A stretch of DNA of 64,000 nt from the NCBI RefSeq assembly GCF_003058225.1, contig NZ_QBUG01000001.1, positions 1,116,001-1,180,000 on the forward strand, written 5' to 3'. A program made the translations under genes and the position numbers. Of the stretch, positions 41,235 through 50,600 are shown in pieces. The DNA comes from Promicromonospora sp. AC04. GTDB lineage: Bacteria > Actinomycetota > Actinomycetes > Actinomycetales > Cellulomonadaceae. A model generated the notes under the pieces. That model saw only the letters and a program-made list of their open reading frames with translations. It made no database searches and was not told the DNA's origin. Position 1 is the stretch's first letter; every line of letters begins with the position of its first letter.

Positions 41235-43307
41235 ATGGGCATTCTGGGAACCAGAACGGGCCGGCGGGTGGAGCGCCGCAAGAAGCACGACGAGCTCCTG
41301 TCCTCCGTGGTGCGGGAGACGCCCGTCCCCGCGGCCGTCGAGCTGCTGCGCTCGAACTCGCGGTTCGTCTTCCCCAGCGGCACGGCATGGGTCATCCTCG
41401 TGCTCACCGCCGACGCGATCGGAGGCCTGAGCCGGCGGCACGGCCGAGACGAGGCGAAGGGCTCGATCATCGAGCTCATCGGATCCGACCAGATCCACAC
41501 CGTGGCGACCGCTGAGATGCTCCAGGAGCAGGTCTTCGGCATCATCCCCACCGACGAGACACTCGCACGGATGGACGAGTACTCGTTGCTGACCGGTGCC
41601 GAGTACGCCTGGGCCGTCGTCTGGCAGAAGAACAGCGGCGAGCTGCTGGTCGACCTGGTCAACCCGGCAACCTTCGCCCAGGCCCGCGCGGTCGCCGGCG
41701 GCACCAGCAACCTCCAGGACGCCGTCGGCAGGCAAGCCTGGGCCGAGCACAGCGGCCTGGTCGACCCGGACGACGACGATCAGGGCAATGATCCCGCCGA
41801 CGCGAGCACGGCGGGCGCGGACGCAGAGGGCTTACGGGAGAAAGGCGTCGACGAGGACGAGATCTTCGACCCGCTCCCCGGGCAGGCAGCGGCCGAGGCC
41901 GACGAGCCGGTCTTCAGCGACACGCCCGATGAGGACGAGGCCGCCGGCACACCGGTGTTCGACGATGACACCGGCGCCCAGGCCCCTGTCGACGATCTGG
42001 GCGGCGCCCAGGTCGACGCTGGCACAGTTCTCCACGAGGCCGACCACGACGACGGCTACCTGAGCGACGACGTCGCGGGCCCCGAAGACGTCGTGTCGTT
42101 GGCCGACCAGGACCAGGTGCGCGAGGTGATCGCCCGCCGGTTCCTGACCGAGGACCTCGACCTCACGATCCGGCTCGACGAGTTCGACGCGACCTTCGCC
42201 ATCGGCGCGCCCGTCGTACAGATCGCCTTGCCCGACGGTGCCACCGAGTGGCTCGGTGACCAGCTCGCCCAGCTCGGCCGGCAGGCGAACGCGGACCTGA
42301 CTCGCCTGCGTTTCGCACACGAGGACGAGCTACGTGCGCTGTACGTCAACCTCATGTCGACACATGCTGAACAGGTCATCCGGGAGGTCGCCACCGACCG
42401 CGAAGGCGCCCGGTACACGCTCCTGAACGAGGCGGCGGAGGCCGAGCACCAGGAACGGCTCGCCGAGAAGGACCACCGGATCCGCGCTCGCAGGACGGAG
42501 ATCCTCGAGGACTACGAGGAGCAGGCAGCCAAGCACGCACGGCAGGCGGCGATGCAGGCCGAGATCCACTACAAGGAGCGCAACCGCCCGAAGATGGAGC
42601 GGGCGCAGGCTGACGCGGTCGCCGAGATCGAACGGGGCCTGGAGGACGACCGCTCACGCGACCAGCAGGAGATCCTACGGATCCGTCGCCAGCATGCGGC
42701 GTTGAAATTGCAGACCGGGCAGACACGGATCTTTGAGGTGCTGCAAGAACACCAGTCTCGGTACCTCGCCGAGGAGGAGGCATGCCTGACCCGGTGGAAG
42801 GTCGAGATCCAACACGTCGTCGACGACTACCGCAAGGCCGACATCGCTCAGGCCGAGACCCTGGCCGAGCACCACCGCATCACGGACGAGATCGGTGAGC
42901 TGCGTCAACAGCAGGAGAGCCTCCTGCAGTCGATGCGTACCGAGCACGCCGGCCGGATCCAGCGCATGGAGGACGAGCTCGAGCGAGACCGGAACGACAC
43001 CGTCGCACGGATGACGGCCCGTGACGAGGAGTGGCAGCACAGCCTCAACCTCGAACGGGAGAAGACCAGGTCCCAGACGGCACGGGTCGCAGACCTGCTG
43101 CGGCAGGTGGAGACCACCGAGGATGCGGTCGGCCGGCGTTACGAGGCACGCGTCACCGAGCTGACGGCCGACAAGGAGTCCTACGCCAACGCCATGGCTC
43201 GGACCGCTGAGATCCACGGCCGCTCGGGCAAGGCCTACGCGGTCCTTGCCGTCGCGATCTCGCTGCTGACGAGCATCGCGGGGTTCATCGTCGGCACCCA
43301 GGTGTAG
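41235..43307 (+). CDS. Long coiled-coil protein with C-terminal membrane anchor
   Basis: 690 residues from the ATG at 41235, with AAAGGA upstream; an ATG at 41190 overlapping the AAA+ stop is also possible. A 170-residue globular start is followed by an extremely acidic linker (residues about 175-290). A long coiled coil runs from about 340 to 640 (ARQAAMQAEIHYKERNRPKM, then ELRQQQESLLQSMRTEHAGR) and ends in a single membrane helix (YAVLAVAISLLTSIAGFIVG). It would project a long rod from the inner membrane. No function is known; a tether or scaffold for DNA processing is possible. Confidence 0.65.
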   Translation: MGILGTRTGRRVERRKKHDELLSSVVRETPVPAAVELLRSNSRFVFPSGTAWVILVLTADAIGGLSRRHGRDEAKGSIIELIGSDQIHTVATAEMLQEQVFGIIPTDETLARMDEYSLLTGAEYAWAVVWQKNSGELLVDLVNPATFAQARAVAGGTSNLQDAVGRQAWAEHSGLVDPDDDDQGNDPADASTAGADAEGLREKGVDEDEIFDPLPGQAAAEADEPVFSDTPDEDEAAGTPVFDDDTGAQAPVDDLGGAQVDAGTVLHEADHDDGYLSDDVAGPEDVVSLADQDQVREVIARRFLTEDLDLTIRLDEFDATFAIGAPVVQIALPDGATEWLGDQLAQLGRQANADLTRLRFAHEDELRALYVNLMSTHAEQVIREVATDREGARYTLLNEAAEAEHQERLAEKDHRIRARRTEILEDYEEQAAKHARQAAMQAEIHYKERNRPKMERAQADAVAEIERGLEDDRSRDQQEILRIRRQHAALKLQTGQTRIFEVLQEHQSRYLAEEEACLTRWKVEIQHVVDDYRKADIAQAETLAEHHRITDEIGELRQQQESLLQSMRTEHAGRIQRMEDELERDRNDTVARMTARDEEWQHSLNLEREKTRSQTARVADLLRQVETTEDAVGRRYEARVTELTADKESYANAMARTAEIHGRSGKAYAVLAVAISLLTSIAGFIVGTQV

Positions 43308-43436
43308 AGGCACGCCTCACAGCATCCACGAGCCGGGCACGCGGCAGGCCCCTCGGGACCAGAGGGCGGGCAGTGCGGGGCCGCGAGCCGGCGGCACACA
43401 GCAGGACGGCAGGAGCGACGGGAGTGAGGAATCACC

Positions 43437-46400
43437 ATGGCTGTGAACAAGCGCAGGGCAGCCCGGCCGAAGGCGAACAGCTGGGACAAGATCTCGGCTC
43501 GCGAACCCGGCGAGACGCTGACGAACCGAGATGTCCACCAGGGCCAGCAGCTGGACCGCGGAAAGCTCCGCACCCGACGCTCGCGGACGCCCGTCGTCCT
43601 GGCCTCCGTCGTGATTGGTGCGATCGTGGCGGCCGCCGTCTGGGTCCTGTACTCGGTCATCGCCGTGGCGCTGACGTCCGTGGGCACGTCCCTCGGAGCT
43701 GCACCACACGCCACCGAGCCGGGCGCGTACTACATGGAGACCACCACCACCGGACAGGGCGGGGCGGTCGTGACCTGCTACCGGCCTCTGACCGAGGACG
43801 GCGAACCTGACCCACTGGCCACGTGCTACGACCACGCCGCGGACGTGCCGCTCCCCGACGGCTCCAGCGATGTGCGGGGCGACACGACCGCACAGGGCTC
43901 CACGACTGTCGTCAAGCAGCTGACCTCGGTCTCCCCGTTCAAGCTCTTCGTCGCGCTCGCCTCAGGGCTGCTGGTCACGCTCGTGCTCGGTACGTGGTCG
44001 GCTCGGGGGGTCGGTGCGGCGAACCTGATGAGCACGACGAGCGACATCAACCAGTACCCGAACGACCAGCACATCGCCCTGCCCGAGGAGATCCAGCGAA
44101 GTTTCGACTGGTTCCCGGACGCCGGCGCGCACTCGGACGTGCAGGTCAGCTCGGTGATCAGCCACGTGATGCTCAAGCAGAAGGGCCTGGGGACCGTCGA
44201 CGTGACCCAGCGTGCCCCGAAGGACCTCGTCGACGAGAACGGTGATGTCACCTACTACGCCGGCGAGGCTGTCGAGGACGACGAGGGCGAGCCGGTCACC
44301 AGATCCCTGCCGATCATTGACGAGGCGTTCGGGAACGATCTGTTCGAGGCCTCGGGTCTGCCGCAGGACAAGGCGCTGCGCAAGGCGTACGACACCACGG
44401 CCATCCCCTACAACCCGGACGGCAAGGACCGCGCCAAGCTCGGGACGTACAAGACGGTCGCCGACCTCATCAAGACCGACTGGTCCTTCCCGGACTACGA
44501 GGTTCAACGCCCGGCCGGGGCTTACCTGGTCGACACCGCACCCGTGAACACGATGGTGCTGGCCATCACCCGGGCTGGCAAGGGCCAGACCTACATCGAG
44601 CCGCAGATCGACATGTGGTCGCGCGAGAAGAACCCGTCGAACATGGTCATCAACGACCCCAAGGGTGAGCTGCTGGTCAAGTTCTACGTCCCGCTGGTGA
44701 TGCGGGGTTACGAGCCGGTGCAGTTCAACCTCATCAACCCCTTGGCCACCGACATCTACAACCTCCTGGGCCTGGCCGCCGAGGCCGCTCGCGAGGGCGA
44801 CGCGACCAAGTGCGCGGTCTACGTGGAGAACATCGCGGACGTCTTCTTCCCGCTCGACGGCGGCGAGGACCCGGTATGGCCGCACGCGGCGAACAACGCG
44901 TTCAAGCGTGCCGCCTACGGCCTGATCGACTTCTACCTCGAAGAAGAGCGTGAGCTGCGCGCCGCCGCGGCAGCCACCGGCATGGACCCGGAGAGCCTGA
45001 ACAAGCGGCTGGACGACATGTGGGGTGCGTCCACGCTGTACAACTGTTACCAGCTGTTCGTGCAGCTGACGTCGAAGAAGGTCAAGAACCCCGAGGCGGA
45101 GCTGGAGAAGAAGGTCAAGGCCGGCCAGTTCAACGACGACGAGCCGGGACTGGCCGAAGAGCAGGAGAAAGCCGCCGCGCAGGCGTTCCTGTGGGAAGGC
45201 AAGGCGGAGCAGGACATGCTCACGCTCTACTTCAACGCGACCGAGGCGCTGCCGCGCAACACGATGCGCACGCTGATCGGCAACGCCAACAACGCCCTGC
45301 GTGCCATGGCCGGCGCCGAGAAGATGCTCGCCTCCGTGTACGGCATCGCGATCACGGCCATGTCGTTCTTCACCGACCCGACGATCTCGACCCTCACCTC
45401 CGGCAAGCCCTCGCAGAACACGGATCTGGGTGGCCTGAGCTTCCCGCGCCGGTTCGGTGTGCGGTTCGCGGCGAACTACCTCAAGCGCGACCACCTCAAG
45501 GGCTTGCAGGCCCGGTGGTCGGCGTACGGGGACGACATGTTCAGCCACGACCTCGGCGAGGACTTCGAGCACTCCGACATCGTCGGCCGCGAGGGGTGGG
45601 CACGCTACTACTTCAAGGGGAAGTTCCCCACCGACCAGGCGTGGATCAAGCTCGAGCTGGTCAACCCGCAGACCAAGATGCTGGTGCGCACCTTCTATCT
45701 GCACTTCAAGAAGAGCTACCAGGTCTCGCTCAGCGGCCGGCACTACGTCACCGAGCCGGTCACCGGCAAGAAGGTCGTCAAGAACGGCGTTCTGCGCGAG
45801 CTGAGGCCGGTGCGCGAGGGCACGGGGAAGGACGCGACGATCGTCTCGTTCGAGCCAGCCGACACGACCTACCCCCAAGCTCGGCTGGACTTCGCCGGCG
45901 GTGGCAATCCCGAGATCGTCGAGGACGCCGCCCGAGCGATCACGCAGACGATGGTGCGCTACTCCGAGCTGCCAAAGGCCGTCTTCCTGGTGACCCCTCC
46001 ACACCTGATGAAGTACGCCAAGCTGATCCTGATCCTGGTCAAGCAGCTCGTCGACCTGAACTTCGACAAGTCGTACATGACCAAGTCGGACCAGAAGCCC
46101 CTGTACAAGACCAGGTTCATGCTCGACGAGCTGGGCAACCTCCAGTCAGAAGGTCACGGCATCGCCGGGTTCGAGACGATGCTCTCGATCGGGCTCGGGC
46201 AGGAGCAGCAGTTCACGCTCATCCTCCAGACCCTGCAACAGCTGAGAGACGTCTACGGCGAGAGCGTGGACAAGATCGTGCAGGGAAACACCTCCAACAT
46301 CGTGTTCCTCAAGTCGATCGACGACTCGATGATCGAGACGCTCGAGAAGATGTCGGGCAAGACGCACAGGTCCTACATCGACTCCAAGCAGGTCAGCCAG

Positions 46401-47438
46401 GACGTCGACCGGGTCGTCGGAGGCAAGACGGAGGGCCGCGTCACCTACACGATGAACACCAAGGAGGAGCCACTGATCTCCTACAACGACATGGCGTTCA
46501 TCCCACCACGAAACTCGATCGTCTTCCGGGCCGGTGACGCGCCCGTCTGGAACAGGAACGAGACGATCTTGCCGATGTCGTGGCGCCTGCTGAAGGACAC
46601 GATCACCCACCCCGGGCACGACTACACGCTGCAGGACATCCCCACGCTGTCCTCGGCCATCGACTTCGACGTGCGCAACAACCAACCCGACTTCGTCAGG
46701 ATGCTCGACAAGCGCATGCGCCAGGCGGTCCGCGCCGCAGACGCCAAGACGCTCTACCAGGAGACCTACCGCTACCGAGACGTCGACATCGAACGCCTCG
46801 ACCCCGACGTCTACTCCGACGAGGTGATGGAGATCATCACCCTGATGACCGCAGCCGACGAGGGACACGACCCAGGTGCTCCGACCGTCGTGGACCCCGA
46901 GGCCTACGAGGCCACGATGATGCTGGACGAGGACCAGTTCATCGAGAACGTCGAGCTGGCCAGGCAGGTCGCCGAACGCGAGACGGCCCGCGCCGAGCGG
47001 GAGCGCCTGGTCTACGCCGAGGAGACGATCAGCAAGGAGATGCTGATCAACCCCGACGGCTCGGCGAAGATCAAGACGCTGGACGCCGAGATCAGCGAGG
47101 CCTACAGGTCAACACAGACCGACCTCGAGCAGGACCGCGAGCACTTCCGCGTCGGCGGTGACGGCGAGCTGCGCAGCGCCGACGGATCGCAGACCTACAT
47201 CAGCCAGGTCCGTTCGAGCGCGTACACCAGGGCTGCCCGCCAGATCAACGACCAGGCCACGAGACAGCGATCGCGGGTCTTCGCCGAGGCCGACATCACC
47301 GAGGAAGACATCGAGTCCCTGTCGACCGTGCAGGTTCACGCTGCCTTCTACCAGTACCTGGCCTCGCTGCCGAGCTGGGAGATGCTCGCCGACGGTCAGT
47401 TCGACCGGGCGATGGCCATCGAGATGCGATCGAAGTAG
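43437..47438 (+). CDS. VirD4/TraG-type coupling ATPase (large)
   Basis: A 1333-residue protein. Two membrane segments lie near residues 52-80 (VVIGAIVAAAVWVLYSVIAV) and 168-190 (FKLFVALASGLLVTLVLG), separated by an outer loop. Walker A is AITRAGKGQT near 380, followed by VINDPKGELL; Walker B is FMLDELGNLQSEG near 893, followed by the Q-rich sensor LILQTLQQLRDVYGE. This set is diagnostic of T4SS coupling proteins that dock the relaxosome. It is about twice the length of VirD4, with insertions between the Walker motifs and a long charged C-terminal tail. Confidence 0.88.
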   Translation: MAVNKRRAARPKANSWDKISAREPGETLTNRDVHQGQQLDRGKLRTRRSRTPVVLASVVIGAIVAAAVWVLYSVIAVALTSVGTSLGAAPHATEPGAYYMETTTTGQGGAVVTCYRPLTEDGEPDPLATCYDHAADVPLPDGSSDVRGDTTAQGSTTVVKQLTSVSPFKLFVALASGLLVTLVLGTWSARGVGAANLMSTTSDINQYPNDQHIALPEEIQRSFDWFPDAGAHSDVQVSSVISHVMLKQKGLGTVDVTQRAPKDLVDENGDVTYYAGEAVEDDEGEPVTRSLPIIDEAFGNDLFEASGLPQDKALRKAYDTTAIPYNPDGKDRAKLGTYKTVADLIKTDWSFPDYEVQRPAGAYLVDTAPVNTMVLAITRAGKGQTYIEPQIDMWSREKNPSNMVINDPKGELLVKFYVPLVMRGYEPVQFNLINPLATDIYNLLGLAAEAAREGDATKCAVYVENIADVFFPLDGGEDPVWPHAANNAFKRAAYGLIDFYLEEERELRAAAAATGMDPESLNKRLDDMWGASTLYNCYQLFVQLTSKKVKNPEAELEKKVKAGQFNDDEPGLAEEQEKAAAQAFLWEGKAEQDMLTLYFNATEALPRNTMRTLIGNANNALRAMAGAEKMLASVYGIAITAMSFFTDPTISTLTSGKPSQNTDLGGLSFPRRFGVRFAANYLKRDHLKGLQARWSAYGDDMFSHDLGEDFEHSDIVGREGWARYYFKGKFPTDQAWIKLELVNPQTKMLVRTFYLHFKKSYQVSLSGRHYVTEPVTGKKVVKNGVLRELRPVREGTGKDATIVSFEPADTTYPQARLDFAGGGNPEIVEDAARAITQTMVRYSELPKAVFLVTPPHLMKYAKLILILVKQLVDLNFDKSYMTKSDQKPLYKTRFMLDELGNLQSEGHGIAGFETMLSIGLGQEQQFTLILQTLQQLRDVYGESVDKIVQGNTSNIVFLKSIDDSMIETLEKMSGKTHRSYIDSKQVSQDVDRVVGGKTEGRVTYTMNTKEEPLISYNDMAFIPPRNSIVFRAGDAPVWNRNETILPMSWRLLKDTITHPGHDYTLQDIPTLSSAIDFDVRNNQPDFVRMLDKRMRQAVRAADAKTLYQETYRYRDVDIERLDPDVYSDEVMEIITLMTAADEGHDPGAPTVVDPEAYEATMMLDEDQFIENVELARQVAERETARAERERLVYAEETISKEMLINPDGSAKIKTLDAEISEAYRSTQTDLEQDREHFRVGGDGELRSADGSQTYISQVRSSAYTRAARQINDQATRQRSRVFAEADITEEDIESLSTVQVHAAFYQYLASLPSWEMLADGQFDRAMAIEMRSK

Positions 47439-47500
47439 GACGCACGGCACCCACGAGGCCGCTGCCACTCACGCCGGGCTGACCACCAGCCATCGAGCCG

Positions 47501-47585
47501 CACCTTTGTCATTGATTATTAGATAGGTCATCGACACCTTTGTCATACGTGGCATACGATCAATTCACTACCTATGACATCCGAG
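47501..47585 (+). promoter_or_regulatory. AT-rich promoter-like island P3 before the polymerase gene
   Basis: CACCTTTGTCAT occurs twice (47501 and 47537), the first within GTCATTGATTATT (47508-47520), the P1/P2 motif. GATCAATTCAC (47558-47568) resembles GATCATTCAC of P2, and CCTATGACAT is the near complement of ATGTCATAGG at P1. It is the only stretch without a gene between 43437 and 53151 apart from short spacers, and lies 25-105 bases before the polymerase start. Confidence 0.6.
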
Positions 47586-47607
47586 CGTCCGCAGGGGGCT
47601 GATCAGC

Positions 47608-50600
47608 ATGAGGAAGGCACACGGTCTGCGCAGGTACTTCTACGAGTACGTCTTCTACAAGGCCGTCGAACGGGCGAGAGACCAGACCAACCAGGTCATC
47701 CCGATCTCTCAGGCCAAGGCGATCCGCGCGCGCGTCGACGAGATCCTCGCGGCGCAGGGCACGGCGGTGGCTGATCCGCAGCTCGGGGTGCCCGCCTGCC
47801 TCACCGCCGTCGACCGCGCGCTCGGCGAGCGGGTGCCGGGGTACGTCGACCAGTTCGGTGACCACTCCTCGGGTGACGAGCGCTACCAGCAGCTCCAACG
47901 AGAGTTCACCCAGCAGACCGGCGTCGGGTCCCCGAGCGCCACGGCGTCGGCCCGGCTTCCGATCAGCCCGTACGACCCGGCCTGGTCGGCACGCGCGAGC
48001 GTGAAGCGTGCGGGAACCGGCCTGCTGTATCTCCCCGACGAGACGATCACCCGAGTGGCCGGCGGTGCGGTGGAGACCCTGGCCGACCCGCGACGGGGCA
48101 ACATGGTGCTCTGGCGTATCGATGACGAAGGCCGTCCCTACGAGGCAGGCCGTGCCATGACCAACGACGATGCGGCAGGGCTCACCGCGCTCATGGACAA
48201 GATGAGCCAGCAAGAGTACGCGCAGGTTCGTGAGTGGGTCATCGACGGTGGCCGGGACCCGCGCACCGGCCGGGTCGACCACAACCGCTTCATGTCGCCG
48301 AAGGCCGTGGCCCGTGCGGCGGCCCTGCTCGAGGAGCTCAAGGCCCAGGGACTGACCTACCAAGTGGTGCGCGACCGTGAACCGGGCCAGATCAAGGCGA
48401 AGATCGCAGGAACAGGCATGGAGATCCGGTTGACCGACAGCCGCCAGGAGGACTACGCGGGTGCTCGGATCTACGACAACGGCACCGTGCTGCGCTACTC
48501 GACCAACCATCGGGTCCCCGGCGGTATGGCGGTCCACTCCCCCACGCCGGCCGAGGCCGTGCAGCTGCTGCGTTTCGCCCAGGGCCGGCGGATCGAGCGC
48601 ACCGACCTGCCGGGACGGGCAGTCGGTGAGATCGGCACGACACACCCGGAGCAGAGCCGCGGTCGCACCGTCGTGGACGTCCCCGATGCCTACCACGTCG
48701 ACCGGGAGTCGATGTTCGTGGTGGGCGACTACGTCGCCCCCGGCCCGTCCGGCTCGCGGCGCGGGTCGAAGATCATGCTGCGCCGCGACGCGAAGAACAG
48801 GTCGCTGGCGACGTTCTTCGTCGACGTCGAGCCCGCACAGAGCTATGTGCAGGAGGCCGTGCGCAGCGCCCGGGAGAACCTGCTGGGCGCCCTCGGTGTC
48901 GAGAGTCTCATCGCCCACGCACAGGCAGAGCACGAGCGCACCGGCGGCCAGATCGACGCGATGCAGCTTCCGGGCTACTCCCCTGACCCGGAGATCGCCG
49001 CGATCCAGCGTTCGTACTGGGACGTGCTCACGGGAGCACGCAGCGATCTGTTGCGCCCGGGCGCGACGCAGGAGATGTACCAGGATCGGCTGGATGCGAT
49101 CGGCGAGCTGCAGTCGGGCGAAGAGCCCCAGCTGGGCAACCTCGTCTACGGCGGCACGAGCGCCGAGAAGGTCCGCGCACACGCCGAAGACGTACCCTTC
49201 GAGCTCGTCGGGACCTGGCAGCCGCAGCTGCACGACGTCGACGGCGAGTGGGTCGAGCAGCGCTTCGACCCTGGCCGGGTGGCGAAGTACATGACCAGTC
49301 CGACCGGGCAATGGTCGAACCTCGACAACTTGGCCGCTGCCCTGCGGCGTTGCGAGGTCTCCCCGAGCGAGATGATGGGATCTGACTTCCAGACCACCCG
49401 GTTCAAGGATCGCCTCGTACGCTTCGACGCCGACCGTGCCGTCCCGATCGCCGAGCACCACTCGCAGTTCCTGCGCCGTATCGGAGACACCGTGCGAGAG
49501 AGCCTCGAGCGAAATGCGGTGCGGCCGTCCGCGATCCTGGTCGACGGCCAGGGCGTCATCCGGTGGCAAGGCGCCAAGCTGCGTCGTGACGGGCGGTCCA
49601 CGGAGATCTCCGGCGAGCTCGGGCAGGTCTTCGACATCGGCCGGCACGGTGAGATCACCACCGCCCTCGCCAGCGGGGAGAACGCTCTGATCGTCCCCGG
49701 CTACGAGGCCCGGATCGCGGCGCAGACCCCCGGCACGGCGCCGGCCTCGGTCGAGGAACGCACGCGGCTGCGCGGCTACGAGCAGCTCATGCACGAACGG
49801 ATCCAGTACCAGATCGCCGGCGACCTCGTCACGGGACGCAGTCAGACCGGTGAGCCGGCCTCGCTCAACACGGTCTACTCGCAGCTGTACGGCACGAAGC
49901 ACCCGGTCGATTTCATCGAGCGCGCCACGACGTACGAGATAGAAGAGACCACCGGTGAGGTCCGCGCGCACCTGGACGCATGGACGGTCTCGATCCTGGC
50001 CACCGAGGCACGTCGGGTGCGCTACTCCAGCGAGATCAAGCACGGATCGACCATCTACGCGGAGTACCGCGCCGACCGCGACCGCACAGATCCAGCTGAC
50101 GATAACCACTTTGACGCCTGGCAGCTGACCGGCGGACGGAACATGGCGGTGCTCACCGGCACGGGCCGGGACAACGCCCCGACCCCGGGTGGGTACTTCG
50201 ACCCGGTGATGACCGGTGGCGCGACCAACCAGGGCATCGTGCGCTACCTGACGCAGGACGCGGCGGTCGCCCCGGACGGCTCCATCCGCCCGGGCGACCC
50301 CGCGACCCTGACGGGTTCGCGGGCGCCGCTGATGTGCCGGCCTGAGCTCGAGACCCTGCGCTACGACCCGTTCGACCGCCAGCAGATGACGGCCTCGACG
50401 ATCATGCAGTCCTCACAGGTCACCCGACCCACCGGCACAGCGCTGATGACGTTCGGCGGGTGGACGGCTGACGACCCGATCGTGATCAGCTCGCGGTTCG
50501 CTCAGGCGCACAAGATCCGAGGCATTGGTGGCCGGCTGCGCGACCTCGTCGTCGGGGACAAGATCAGTGACCTGCACGGCAACAAGGGCGTCGTCTCCCT

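Noticed and set aside
47572-50109. Long open frame on the minus strand opposite the polymerase
   Set aside because: It is a by-product of the strong GC third-position bias. The plus-strand frame shows polymerase motifs and the minus frame shows none. The same applies opposite the relaxase and the coupling ATPase.
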